Positions 31,043-40,372 are shown, counted from the stretch's first letter. The stretch is 64,000 bases of DNA from RGIG5612 sp045598285 (GCA_045598285.1 JAZLLU010000016.1:42490-106489); one strand, 5' to 3'. Numbers and translations: made by a program. Notes: generated from the sequence alone by a model not told the origin.

Positions 31043-31115
31043 TGCACCTTCAGGGGCTCGAACCCTGGACACCCTGATTAAGAGTCAGGTGCTCTACCAA
31101 CTGAGCTAAAGGTGC
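31043..31115 (-). tRNA. tRNA-Lys (CUU)
   Basis: 73 nt. Acceptor GCACCTT/AAGGTGC with discriminator A, D-arm GCTCAGTTGGTAGAGC, anticodon loop CTCTTAA (anticodon CTT) and T-arm GGGTTCGAGCCC are all present. CCA is not encoded. Its 3' end faces the accessory region to the left. Confidence 0.95.
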
Positions 31116-31187
31116 GCGTATTAGACGCAAGGAAAATTATATGATAAACTAATAAAAAAATCAAGAAGTTATTGGAGGGTCTAGAAG

Positions 31188-34091
31188 ATGGGATATGATG
31201 TTTTGTTTTCTCCGATGAAAATTGGCACGATGACAGTAAAAAACCGTATCGTGATGGCAGCGGCAGAAGTCAGCATGGCGCAGACAGATGGGAAACCAAC
31301 CGAAAAGTTGATGGATTATTATGAAGCCCGTGCAAAAGGTGGTGTTGGCCTTATTATTCCAGGAATAACTCGCGTTAACGATATGGGCGGGGCATCCACA
31401 TTCACACAACTTTCTATGAGCCATGATTATAATATTGAGCCAATGAGAGAATTCGTTAGAAGAATTCATAGTCATGGAACAAAAATTTGTATCCAACTAC
31501 ACCATGCTGGACGTCAAGGATATTCAAGTGCAATCAACACTCTTCCAATGGTAATTCCAATTGTAAAAACATTCCCAAAGGTTTTGGATAAAATTTATGC
31601 AAGCACTCCTACACTTCTAGGTCTTGAAGCAAAAGGAATTTGCATGTCAGTACAATCTCCATCTAAGTGTGAACTTGCGGTGCATGGAGCGATGCGAATG
31701 CACGCTATGAGCAAGCGCGAAGTTAAAAAACTTATTAATGATTTTGTTGATGCAGCAGTTAGATGCAAGATGGCAAGCGTTGATGGTGTGGAATTGCATG
31801 CAGGACATGGATATTTGATTCAACAATTTCTTTCGCCAAACACAAACCACAGAATGGATGAGTATGGCGGAAGCTTTGAAAATAGAATGCGTTTTATCAC
31901 AGAAATAATTGAAGGCATCCGCAAAAAATGCGGAAAAGATTTTCCGATAATAGTTCGTTTGACTGTTGATGAAATGTATGACCGCATAGGCAAAAAAGGA
32001 AAAGGATATGACTTAGAGACAGGCAAACTAATTGCAAAACGACTAGAAGAATTAGGCGTTGATGCAATTAATGTAACTAGCGCATGTTACGAAGTTTTTA
32101 ATGGATGGTTAGAGCCAACGACATATGAACCAGGTTGGAGAAAATATCTTGCAAAAGAAATAAAGAGTGTTGTTAACATTCCTGTAATTGCGGCGAATGT
32201 AATTAGAACACCTGAGCAAGCTGAAAAACAACTTGAAGAAGGCTGTCAGGATTTCGTTGCGTCAGCAAGAACATTTTTCTGCGATCCAGACTGGGCAAAG
32301 AAAGCAAAGGAAAATCGTCCGGAAGATATTCGTAGATGTATAGGATGTCTTCATTGCATGAAAACGTTTATGAATAATGCAACTTTGGGAAAACCAACTG
32401 AGTGCGCACTTAATATGGGCTTTGGAAAAGAAAAAGAATATGAGAACATGCCAGTAAATGGTGATGGAAGAAAAATTGTTGTTGTCGGAGCAGGACCTGC
32501 TGGGTTAACTGCAGCAGTGACATTAGCAAAAAGAAATTTTGATGTTAGAGTTTATGATAAAAATGAAAAAGCTGGAGGACAAGTTATAACTGCAGCTGAA
32601 TGCAACCTCAGAGATAAACTTTATTGGTGCATTGAAGATTTAATGACGCAAGCGAAGAAAGAAGGCGTAAAGTTTGAGTTTGGAAAAGAAATTTGCGTAG
32701 ATGATATAAAGCAGATAGACCCTTACGCAGTTATCTTGGCAACTGGTGGTGTTCCGCTTGTTCCTAAATCAATTCCAGGAACTGATAGAGAAAATGTTTG
32801 TACAGCAGACGAAATTATTTTGAAGGAAAAAGAAATTTCGGAAAAGAAAGTTGTGGTAGTTGGTTCGGGGATGACGGGCTTAGAAACCGCTGAGCTTTTG
32901 GGCGAAAAAGGAAACAAAGTAACTGTAATCGAGATGGCAGGTGAGATAGCGCCAGGTGCTTGGTTCCAGTTAGTTGATGATGAGTTGGAACGCTTAAAAT
33001 CGCAAGGAACAGAAATCTTGCTAGGAACAAAGCTTGTTGCAATAGAAGAAGGTCGTGTTATTTGCGAAGATACAAAATCGGGTGAAAAGAAAAACATTGA
33101 GACTGATTTGGTTGTGCTTTCGCTTGGCGTTCGTCCAATGCCTGGACTGGCAGACGAAATTAAAAAAATTGAAACTATAAAAAGTTATAGAGTTGGTGAT
33201 GCACTTTCAAGTGGAACGATTGCCGACGCATGTCACAGTGCTTTTGAAATTGCAATGACAATAAATCAAAATCAGGTATCTGAGGGGAGAGAAAACATGA
33301 TAGAAAATAAAAACATAGTTTTAACTGGAGGCTCAAGTGGAATTGGAAAATCTATCTTAGAAAAACTTGCAAAAGGAAACGGAAATAAAATTATCGTTGC
33401 ATGCAGAAGCGCTGCAAGCATTTCTGGATTTGGAGAAAATGTAATTCCGTTCACATGCGATTTAAGTACAAAAGAAGGCGTTGATAAATTGTTTGAAAAA
33501 ATCAATGCAGAGTTTGATACTGCAGATATTTTTATTTCTAATGCGGGTGCACCGTATTATGAAAAAGTTAACTATGTTGATTGGGATCGTATCGAGCACA
33601 TATATCAGTTAAATACGATTTCACATATTTACATTTATCAAAAATATTTAGAATATCTTAATGGAAGGGCTGGGCATCTTTGTTATACGATTTCAGCAAT
33701 GGGAGAGATGGCTCTTCCTGGCTATGCACTTTATGCATCTTCAAAATTTGCTATGAAAGGATTTCAACAGGCAATTCGTAGAGAAGGTGTTAAGAACTTA
33801 AAACTTACATGCATATACCCTGTTTCTACAAATACAAACTTTTTCAATGTTGGTGGAAATGGAATAGAAATGGAAAAACCATTCCCTGTGCAAGAGCCTG
33901 AAAAAGTTGCAGATAAAACAATCAAGGGAATTGCAAAAGAAAAGAAAAATGTATACCCGTGCGGCATATATGTTTTTTCAAAAGTACTTATGACAATAAT
34001 TCCGCCAATTAGAAACATTTATCTTAGCATGGAACAAAAAAGACTTGAAAGATTTATAGCACGTGCTGAACAGGCAAAGAAAAATGGATAA
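31188..34091 (+). CDS. Old Yellow Enzyme / FAD-NAD oxidoreductase fused to a short-chain dehydrogenase
   Basis: 967 aa after TTGGAGGGTC. Residues 1-~370 are an OYE TIM barrel. A [4Fe-4S] cysteine set follows (CIGCLHC ... C, ~res 385-407). An FAD fold VVVGAGPAG is at ~427 and an NAD fold VVVGSGMTG at ~562, the layout of 2,4-dienoyl-CoA reductase and BaiCD/BaiH-type enzymes. From residue 704 an SDR domain begins (GGSSGIGKS; catalytic YALYASSKF), complete at ~264 aa. Met704 (33297) is preceded by a good GAGGGGAGAG site, so the SDR may also be made separately. The protein would reduce an enone or unsaturated thioester and then a ketone. It heads a redox operon. Confidence 0.85.
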   Translation: MGYDVLFSPMKIGTMTVKNRIVMAAAEVSMAQTDGKPTEKLMDYYEARAKGGVGLIIPGITRVNDMGGASTFTQLSMSHDYNIEPMREFVRRIHSHGTKICIQLHHAGRQGYSSAINTLPMVIPIVKTFPKVLDKIYASTPTLLGLEAKGICMSVQSPSKCELAVHGAMRMHAMSKREVKKLINDFVDAAVRCKMASVDGVELHAGHGYLIQQFLSPNTNHRMDEYGGSFENRMRFITEIIEGIRKKCGKDFPIIVRLTVDEMYDRIGKKGKGYDLETGKLIAKRLEELGVDAINVTSACYEVFNGWLEPTTYEPGWRKYLAKEIKSVVNIPVIAANVIRTPEQAEKQLEEGCQDFVASARTFFCDPDWAKKAKENRPEDIRRCIGCLHCMKTFMNNATLGKPTECALNMGFGKEKEYENMPVNGDGRKIVVVGAGPAGLTAAVTLAKRNFDVRVYDKNEKAGGQVITAAECNLRDKLYWCIEDLMTQAKKEGVKFEFGKEICVDDIKQIDPYAVILATGGVPLVPKSIPGTDRENVCTADEIILKEKEISEKKVVVVGSGMTGLETAELLGEKGNKVTVIEMAGEIAPGAWFQLVDDELERLKSQGTEILLGTKLVAIEEGRVICEDTKSGEKKNIETDLVVLSLGVRPMPGLADEIKKIETIKSYRVGDALSSGTIADACHSAFEIAMTINQNQVSEGRENMIENKNIVLTGGSSGIGKSILEKLAKGNGNKIIVACRSAASISGFGENVIPFTCDLSTKEGVDKLFEKINAEFDTADIFISNAGAPYYEKVNYVDWDRIEHIYQLNTISHIYIYQKYLEYLNGRAGHLCYTISAMGEMALPGYALYASSKFAMKGFQQAIRREGVKNLKLTCIYPVSTNTNFFNVGGNGIEMEKPFPVQEPEKVADKTIKGIAKEKKNVYPCGIYVFSKVLMTIIPPIRNIYLSMEQKRLERFIARAEQAKKNG

Positions 34092-34105
34092 AGGAGAAGG
34101 TAACT

Positions 34106-35242
34106 ATGGCAAATATTAGTGATATCACAAGAGATCAAATGATGCTTCGCGGACCACTTGCAAAAAAAGGTTATGACTGGTGGTGGCATTCACTGACCGC
34201 AGAAAATGAAAAGACAGGAGAAAAGAAACCTTTTTATGTTGAGTTCTTTGTTTGCAATCCTGACAAAGCAAAAGATGAACCAGTAATCGTATGGAACAAA
34301 CCTGAAGAGCAGGCAAAAGGAACACTTCCTTCGTATCTTATGGTAAATGTTGGATTTTGGGGCAAAGACCATGGTCAACTTCACAACTTTTATCCATGGA
34401 AGGACGTTAAACTTCAACCGGATGCACCGTATAGCATAGAGGCTAATGGCTGTACATGTTCCGAAACACATACGCAAGGCTGCGTAAAAGTAACACCTGA
34501 AGAGGCAGCAGCTCATCCTGAGTGGATGTGTGATGCTGGTGAAATGAGTTGGAACTTAGATATTGAAAAGCAAATTGCTTTTCATGTTGGCTACGGGGCA
34601 AGTAAGTTTTTCCGAAAAATTAATGCGTTTGAAATGTTCTGGCATGCACAAGGCATGAAGACAAAATACTCAGGCGAAATTATTCTCAATGGCGAGAAAT
34701 ATATTGTTCGCCCAGAAACATGTAATGGTTATGCAGACAAAAACTGGGGTGGTGATTTTACAAGTCCATGGGTATGGCTTTCATCAAACAACCTTACAAG
34801 TAAAAAGACGGGCAAAAAGCTTGAAAACAGTGTATTTAATATAGGCGGCGGTCGTCCAAAAATTTACTTCTTGGCATTAAACAAAAAACTTCTTGGTGAA
34901 TTTTATTATGAAGGCAAAGACTATGAATTTAACTTCTCAAAATTCTGGACATTTTCAGGAACTAAGTTTGACTGCTGGGAAACTGACGACGAAATTAATT
35001 GGCATGTTGTGCAAACCACAATTAATTCAAAACTTGATACAATGATTACATGTAAAAAAGAAGATATGCTCAACATAAATTATGAAGCGCCAACAGGATA
35101 CAAAAAACATAACCGTTTATGGAATGGCGGTAACGGCACAGGAACCTTAAAGCTTTACAAACGTTCACTTTTTGGAAAAGAAGAGTTGATCGACGAGGTT
35201 TATGCTGAGGGAATCGGCTGCGAATATGGAGAATATTGTTAA
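34106..35242 (+). CDS. CrtC/tocopherol-cyclase-like (lipocalin-type) protein, tentative
   Basis: 378 aa after AAAGGAGAAGG, 14 bp from the OYE-SDR gene. It has no signal peptide and is rich in Trp and Gly with beta-strand periodicity (YDWWWHSL, NVGFWGKDHGQLHNFYPW, KNWGGDFTSPWVWLSSNN, WNGGNGTGTLKLYKR). The WWWHSL start and a GGxGxGxLxLY ending recall the AttH/CrtC and tocopherol-cyclase beta-barrel folds, which bind hydrophobic isoprenoid-like molecules. The match is by eye and not strong. Its place between two redox enzymes suggests it acts on or carries the same hydrophobic substrate. Confidence 0.4.
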   Translation: MANISDITRDQMMLRGPLAKKGYDWWWHSLTAENEKTGEKKPFYVEFFVCNPDKAKDEPVIVWNKPEEQAKGTLPSYLMVNVGFWGKDHGQLHNFYPWKDVKLQPDAPYSIEANGCTCSETHTQGCVKVTPEEAAAHPEWMCDAGEMSWNLDIEKQIAFHVGYGASKFFRKINAFEMFWHAQGMKTKYSGEIILNGEKYIVRPETCNGYADKNWGGDFTSPWVWLSSNNLTSKKTGKKLENSVFNIGGGRPKIYFLALNKKLLGEFYYEGKDYEFNFSKFWTFSGTKFDCWETDDEINWHVVQTTINSKLDTMITCKKEDMLNINYEAPTGYKKHNRLWNGGNGTGTLKLYKRSLFGKEELIDEVYAEGIGCEYGEYC

Positions 35243-37249
35243 ATGAAATCATGTACTGGCAAGGTGTTACTTGTTGATTTAACGACAGGTAGCACCCAGA
35301 TTAAAAAAATACCGAGTCAAGTATACGAAAAAGTTCTTTCAGGAAAAGGATTGGCGGCATGGTATTTGTATAAAAATATACCAGCAGATGCAAATCCTTT
35401 GGGGCCTGAAAATATTTTATGTTTTGCATCAGGCGCACTTACAGGTACGGGCGCTTTGCTTTGCGGAAGATGGACCGTTGCATGTAAAAGCCCTTTAACA
35501 GGAGGATGGGGCGACGCTAATTGTGGCGGCGTTTTTTCTCCTGCAATTAAGCAATGCGGTTATGATGCAATTTTTATTTCTGGTAAATCAAGCAAACCTG
35601 TATATTTATACTGTGATAATACCACGGCTGAAGTTCGCGATGCCTCGGCATATTGGGGCATGGATGCAACTGATGCCGAAAATAAAATGCATGACGACTT
35701 AGATTCACAGTCTAATAAACGACCTTGCATAGCACTAATTGGAACAGCTGGCGAAAAGCTTTCGCTCATCTCAGGAATTTGTAATGAGCAAGGCCGTATT
35801 GCGGCTAGAAGCGGTGTTGGTGCTGTTATGGGAAGCAAGTTATTAAAAGCTGTTGTACTTGCGGGTTCAAAACCAATGCCATGTGCAGACAAAGATGCAG
35901 TTAAAGAGTTATCAAAAGCGCTTGGCAAAAAGGTCATGAAGATGAGTATGCCAAGTGGCTTTGGTGGATTTTTAGGTCTTGGCGGCAAGATGTTAGGTAA
36001 GATGCCTTCGGTTCCTTTGGATGGTTCGATGACTACATTAATCTTTCGCGAATGGGGAACGCCATCGAACACACCGATGGCAATAACAAGTGGTGACGGG
36101 CCGATTAAAAACTGGTCAGCAGGGTCAAAAGAAGCCAAGGGCATGACCACAGTTTATAATCCAGATAAAATTAATCGAGTAGAGAAAGTAAAATATCATT
36201 GCTATTCATGTCCAATAGGATGCGGTGGAAAATTAAATATAAAATCAAATTCTTATGTGGATTATGAAGAGACTCATAAACCTGAATATGAAACGATCGA
36301 AGCTTTTGGTCCGCTTCTTAAAAACAGTTCGCTAGAGAGCATTTTTGCAATAAATGAAATTCTAAATCGTGCGGGGGTAGATTCAATTTCTGCTGGCAAT
36401 ACAATTGCATGGGCGTTTGAGTGCTACGACAAAGGAATACTTACAAAAGAACAAACGGGTGGACTAAAATTAAATTGGGGAGACTCCGATACAATTGTCA
36501 AGTTAACGAAAATGCTTGTTGCCCGTGAAGGATTTGGAAACGATTTAGCTGATGGTGTAAAAAGAGCTTCGGAAAAATATGGCGGTAAAGAATTTGCGAT
36601 GCATGTTGGTGGCCAGGAGCCGGGTATGCATGACACCCGAAACGACCCACAATTGGCTATTCATATGGTTGCAGAACCAGCGCCAGGAAAACATACAATT
36701 GGAATGGCTATTCAGTATGGCGCAATGTCGCTTTGCGACATATGTTCGTGGGCGCCACCGGTTAAAGTTCATTCGAAAGCAAATGATATCCAGCCGACAC
36801 ATGAAATGGCGTTAATTAGTAAGGCGAACGCATGCTACTCTATGTTGACGGATGCTGTGGGAGGATGTTACTACGGCGAGATGATGGGCGTACATATGTG
36901 GAAGGTTGTTGATTATTTGAATGCGGCAGCAGGATGGAATTTTGATGGCGACCATTATATGGAAATAGGTGAAAGAATTCAGACTATAAGGCAGATGTTT
37001 AATGTAAAGCACGGATATAAGCCGGCAGACGTAGAGCTGCCAAAAAGGATGGTGGGCGAACCACCACTTGAAGATGGACCGCTTAAAGGCGTGACGCTTA
37101 AGAATAAAGAACAAGTTTCAATGCATTGGGATGCTTTCGGATGGGATTCGAAAACAGGAGAGCCGCTTCCTGAAACAATTGAAAAATTAGAAATAAACCT
37201 ACTTATGGATGACAAAATTTTGGATACGGAGGTAGGTGCAAATGAGTAA
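35243..37249 (+). CDS. Aldehyde:ferredoxin oxidoreductase family tungsten/molybdenum enzyme
   Basis: 668 aa, starting directly after the stop of the previous gene. The N-terminal GKVLLVDLTTGS and GKGLAAWYLY, then CKSPLTGGWGDANCGG, are AOR signatures for bis-pterin binding. CYSCPIGCGG (~res 320) supplies three [4Fe-4S] ligands and DAVGGCYYG (~res 540) the fourth. AORs interconvert carboxylic acids and aldehydes with ferredoxin. The last eight bases overlap the ferredoxin gene, whose product is the probable electron partner, and a MoaD-like gene follows. This is a member of the wide AOR family, so the substrate may differ from simple aldehydes. Confidence 0.9.
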   Translation: MKSCTGKVLLVDLTTGSTQIKKIPSQVYEKVLSGKGLAAWYLYKNIPADANPLGPENILCFASGALTGTGALLCGRWTVACKSPLTGGWGDANCGGVFSPAIKQCGYDAIFISGKSSKPVYLYCDNTTAEVRDASAYWGMDATDAENKMHDDLDSQSNKRPCIALIGTAGEKLSLISGICNEQGRIAARSGVGAVMGSKLLKAVVLAGSKPMPCADKDAVKELSKALGKKVMKMSMPSGFGGFLGLGGKMLGKMPSVPLDGSMTTLIFREWGTPSNTPMAITSGDGPIKNWSAGSKEAKGMTTVYNPDKINRVEKVKYHCYSCPIGCGGKLNIKSNSYVDYEETHKPEYETIEAFGPLLKNSSLESIFAINEILNRAGVDSISAGNTIAWAFECYDKGILTKEQTGGLKLNWGDSDTIVKLTKMLVAREGFGNDLADGVKRASEKYGGKEFAMHVGGQEPGMHDTRNDPQLAIHMVAEPAPGKHTIGMAIQYGAMSLCDICSWAPPVKVHSKANDIQPTHEMALISKANACYSMLTDAVGGCYYGEMMGVHMWKVVDYLNAAAGWNFDGDHYMEIGERIQTIRQMFNVKHGYKPADVELPKRMVGEPPLEDGPLKGVTLKNKEQVSMHWDAFGWDSKTGEPLPETIEKLEINLLMDDKILDTEVGANE

Positions 37250-37478
37250 AAAACCAATTTTTAATATTAATGAATGTATTAATTGTGGAATATGCGCACA
37301 AGCGTGCCCACTTTCATGCATTGAACTTTCGCTTGAAGGTAAGCAAGGAAAATATAGGAATGTTTTTCCGCAACTGACGAATGATAAGTGTATAGGATGC
37401 GGCCTTTGCGCAATGAACTGCCCGATGGATTGTATAAAGATAGAAGAGATTTCCAATCAGGAAGGAAAAGAAAAATGA
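37242..37478 (+). CDS. 2[4Fe-4S] ferredoxin-like subunit
   Basis: The start is ATG 37242 (78 aa) with GGAGGTAGG upstream, overlapping the AOR stop. Two cluster motifs are seen: CINCGICAQACP and CIGCGLCAMNCP. It would shuttle electrons to or from the AOR. It overlaps the MoaD-like gene by four bases (ATGA), so three proteins are made in step. Confidence 0.92.
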   Translation: MSKKPIFNINECINCGICAQACPLSCIELSLEGKQGKYRNVFPQLTNDKCIGCGLCAMNCPMDCIKIEEISNQEGKEK

Positions 37479-37708
37479 AGGTAAAAATTCTTCCACCGGC
37501 CGGTTGCGATAGGTCGTGCCTAGATGAAAAAAGTTGGATGGAGATTCCCGAGGGAGTAGATGTTAACTTTGTGCTCGATAAAATTTCATGCGGGAAGTTA
37601 AAAGCAAAACTTTTGCTTATTAGTGTTAATGGCGAAAGAGCTAAACTCAATCAAAAATTAAAAGATGGAGATATTGTTGGATTCTTTTTTCCAGTCACTG
37701 GTGGATGA
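37475..37708 (+). CDS. MoaD/ThiS-like sulfur carrier
   Basis: 77 aa; the start is fixed by the ATGA overlap with the ferredoxin stop. It is a ubiquitin-like fold with the C-terminal di-glycine (FFFPVTGG) that is adenylated and thiocarboxylated. Such proteins are common beside AOR genes and supply sulfur for the pterin cofactor. It is the last gene of the operon before a bidirectional terminator. Confidence 0.85.
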   Translation: MKVKILPPAGCDRSCLDEKSWMEIPEGVDVNFVLDKISCGKLKAKLLLISVNGERAKLNQKLKDGDIVGFFFPVTGG

Positions 37709-37749
37709 AAAGTAGAAGATTTATTTTTGTCACATGCAACGATAAAATT

Positions 37750-37777
37750 AAAGCATATCGCAAGCGATATGCTTTTT
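37750..37777. terminator. Bidirectional terminator between the AOR operon and trmB
   Basis: AAAGCATATCGC and GCGATATGCTTT form a perfect 12-bp stem with a two-base loop, with T-runs on both strands. Confidence 0.85.
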
Positions 37778-38423
37778 ATCTATTTATAATATACTTAAAA
37801 ATCGGATTGCCTTTTGCAGAGAACTTTTCTTCGTACTCTGTCATAATATTGCCTTCGTTCATGCTAGCATTATGATGCAAATCGCGAGTTGCTTTAAGAA
37901 GAGTCCACGTTGTTTCTTCTATTTCTTCTAAAGAAAAATCAAAAAGAACCTCGTTATCAGTTTTAAATTCAATTATACCATCAACATTCAAAATCTTATC
38001 ATACCTTGCAAGAAACTGACGAGATGTTAGCCTGCGTTTTGCTGTGCGCTTTTTTGGCCAAGGATCGGAAAAATTCAAAAAGATTTTAGCAACTTCGCCA
38101 TTTGCGAAAACGCCACAAATGTATTCGGCATCCATTCGAATAAACTTTACATTTGGAAGTTGCGCCTCTTCTTGCTTTTGCACCGCGCGAAGCAACACGC
38201 TTGAATATTTTTCAATACCGACAAAATTTATACTTGGATTAAGGCGCGCCATCTCCATAATGAACGTACCTTTACCCATACCTATCTCAATCCATATAGG
38301 ATTGTCGTTTCCAAAAACGGCGCGCCAATTGCCTTTTACGGACCACTCGCCTTCCTCTTCAGGGATTACATATTTGCTTTCGGCAATAGCCTCTTTAGCG
38401 CCTGGTATATTCTTAAGTCTCAT
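37776..38423 (-). CDS. trmB: tRNA (guanine-N7)-methyltransferase
   Basis: The start is ATG 38423 (215 aa), where family proteins begin (MRLKNIPGA). SAM motif WIEIGMGKGTFI and the family signature DPWPKKR are present. It makes m7G46 in tRNA. No Shine-Dalgarno precedes the ATG. Instead an extended -10, TGGTAAAAT on the minus strand (ATTTTA at 38431-38436), sits seven bases upstream, so the mRNA should be leaderless. It is divergent from the SnoaL-like gene. Confidence 0.93.
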   Translation of the reverse strand: MRLKNIPGAKEAIAESKYVIPEEEGEWSVKGNWRAVFGNDNPIWIEIGMGKGTFIMEMARLNPSINFVGIEKYSSVLLRAVQKQEEAQLPNVKFIRMDAEYICGVFANGEVAKIFLNFSDPWPKKRTAKRRLTSRQFLARYDKILNVDGIIEFKTDNEVLFDFSLEEIEETTWTLLKATRDLHHNASMNEGNIMTEYEEKFSAKGNPIFKYIINR

Positions 38424-38506
38424 GCCACAAATTTTACCACAATTCCCACAAAAAAACATAGCCACAATATGTTATAATTAGAATAACATTTAAGGAAGGT
38501 GTAGCT

Positions 38507-38878
38507 ATGACAAACGTAGAAGTTATCCAAAAGTTTTATGAAGAGGTGTTTAACAATAAAGACCTTACAAATCTAGATGAATATATGCTAGATAGTTATA
38601 TGCAACATAATCCAACGGCCGCTGATGGCAAAGAAGGATTTAAAAAATTCTTAGAGTTTTTCTTTACTTTTGATCCTCATATGGAAATATTAAAGATTTT
38701 TGAAAATGCCGAGAATGAAGTAGCAGTCTTCTTTAAGTGTACTTTTAGGGCGAATGGCCAACTCAACAAAGTTGTTGATATCTATCGCCTCGAAAATGGA
38801 AAACTTGCTGAACATTGGGACGTTGTTGAACATGATGTAAAAGAGTTCAGCGAAATAAACGGCCGAAGTGTTTTTTAA
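38507..38878 (+). CDS. SnoaL-like / NTF2-fold protein
   Basis: 123 aa after TAAGGAAGG. The helical start (VEVIQKFYEEVFNNKD) followed by YMQHNPTAADGKEGFKKFLEFF and the sheet ending VDIYRLENGKLAEHWDVVEH are typical of SnoaL-like polyketide cyclase/ester-hydrolase relatives. The substrate is not deducible. It stands alone; 222 bp without a gene follow and hold only AT-rich promoter-like sequence. Confidence 0.85.
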   Translation: MTNVEVIQKFYEEVFNNKDLTNLDEYMLDSYMQHNPTAADGKEGFKKFLEFFFTFDPHMEILKIFENAENEVAVFFKCTFRANGQLNKVVDIYRLENGKLAEHWDVVEHDVKEFSEINGRSVF

Positions 38879-39100
38879 TATGCGTTAATTATAATAGTTT
38901 GCAGGCAGCGTTTTATAACAAACTATAAAATTTTTTCAAACTATCAACTTTTACAAAATTGTGATATCATATCAATAATTCTTTGAACTAGCAATTCTTG
39001 CTAAGTTTATTTCAAAAAATATTAAAGATGTTTAGATTAAGTTCTAAAAGTTTGCGCTCAAATATTTAAAGAGCTGAGCAAAAAATAAAAGGAGGTATTC

Positions 39101-40126
39101 TTGAAAATTCCAATAATTAAATATTCCGCGCTTGAGTACTGGCTGGACGGCACAGACCGTTATTATTACTACGCGCCGAAGTTAGAAACATTGCCAAGCA
39201 ATTTTGACTTTAAGATTGATGAAACTTTCGCGAAAAATTTATCTAAAGAATATAATCTTACTCTCCCACTAAATTTCATGGTCCCAGAGAATCATAAAAG
39301 AAATCATAAAGAATGCTTTGAATTATATAGATGGATAAAAAATATTCCAAAGAATAGTTTTTTACGATTGCTAGATAGGGGAAATGATGATGAGTCAATA
39401 TATGTTTCTTGTCCCGAATTGACCTTTTATCTAGCGGCAAACATGTTTTCTCTTGCAGAGACAGTCATGATTGGAAATATGCTTTGCGCAGAATATGTTT
39501 TTGACAATGACTGTGTTTTAAAACAACGCAATAGGCAGCCAGTAACAACATCAAACAAGATAAAACGATACCTTGGAAAAATGGATGCCATTAAAGGTGC
39601 GCGTAAAGCGCTCGATGCTGCGAGGTATATATCAGATAACTGCAATTCACCTAGAGAGGTTGTGCTGGCGACAATGGCAGTACTTCCGATAAAGGATGGA
39701 GGATATGGTATGCCGATATTTGAAATGAATGGAAAAGTACATATTAAAAATGAATACGTTAAGGGACTAGGAAGGGCGAACCTTCGATGCGATATTGTTT
39801 GGCCAAAAGAAAAAGTTGTTGCGGAATATGAAAGCAATATGACTCACCTTGAGAAGGAACAGCATAAATATGATAAAAAAAGGATGACTGCATTAATAGG
39901 TTCAGGGTATAAAGTAATTTATATAACGAATGATGATATTAAGTTATTCAGTAGAACGGACGAGACATTTTTTGCACTGAGAAAGTCGTTACACCAACGA
40001 CGAAGAGAAGAGGAATTTCAAAAACATCTTGATAAGCGATATGATGTATATAATATATTGTTCAGAAGAAACTTTTTTACAAGTCTTTGTGATGAAAAGT
40101 ATTTATCAGAAAAAACTATTTTATGA
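39101..40126 (+). CDS. Hypothetical protein with possible restriction-endonuclease-like C-terminal domain
   Basis: 341 aa. The start is TTG 39101, set by a perfect AAAGGAGG seven bases upstream; no ATG fits. The C-terminal part (LRCDIVWPKEKVVAEYESNMTH ... DKKRMTALIGSGYKVIYITNDDI) has the D-x(n)-ExE spacing and following strand seen in Vsr/DUF559-type nucleases. The N-terminal ~200 residues are unknown, with a helical stretch TSNKIKRYLGKMD. The stop codon abuts a large inverted-repeat element. Function is unknown; a nuclease guess is reasonable. Confidence 0.5.
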   Translation: MKIPIIKYSALEYWLDGTDRYYYYAPKLETLPSNFDFKIDETFAKNLSKEYNLTLPLNFMVPENHKRNHKECFELYRWIKNIPKNSFLRLLDRGNDDESIYVSCPELTFYLAANMFSLAETVMIGNMLCAEYVFDNDCVLKQRNRQPVTTSNKIKRYLGKMDAIKGARKALDAARYISDNCNSPREVVLATMAVLPIKDGGYGMPIFEMNGKVHIKNEYVKGLGRANLRCDIVWPKEKVVAEYESNMTHLEKEQHKYDKKRMTALIGSGYKVIYITNDDIKLFSRTDETFFALRKSLHQRRREEEFQKHLDKRYDVYNILFRRNFFTSLCDEKYLSEKTIL

Positions 40127-40326
40127 AATTACCGAAAAGTGCCCCATTGGTACCCACGAGGTTCAAATAATTTTAGAACTAAAATGTAGCATTCTCAAAA
40201 AATCTTGATTTATCAAGGTTTTTTGAATATAGAGAAGAAGAAAAAAATATGTAAAATAAAAAATAATAGATTTATAAGCTTAAATATGTGATTTTGGGGT
40301 ACCAATGGGGCACTTTTCGGTAATTT
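40126..40326. repeat. Inverted-repeat element, copy A (perfect 30-bp arms)
   Basis: The left arm 40126-40155 (contains ACCGAAAAGTGCCCCATTGG, then TACCC) is an exact inverse of 40297-40326. Inside is a second hairpin, TCAAAAAATCTTGA with TCAAGGTTTTTTGA. Copy B at 54475-54669 has the same plan, with base changes in both arms that keep pairing. A MITE-like or RNA-structured element. Confidence 0.85.
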
Positions 40327-40372
40327 TATTTTTTAATTTTTTTTTGGATTATAGAAAAAGCATTGTTTTGAA

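Noticed and set aside
31188..34091. Frameshift or assembly error explaining the OYE-SDR fusion
   Set aside because: The frame is continuous, both parts are complete and the join is in frame; fusion with an internal start is the simpler reading.
35560..37257. Long minus-strand open frames opposite the AOR and ferredoxin genes
   Set aside because: They lack ribosome binding sites and family matches, and lie opposite clearly coding genes.
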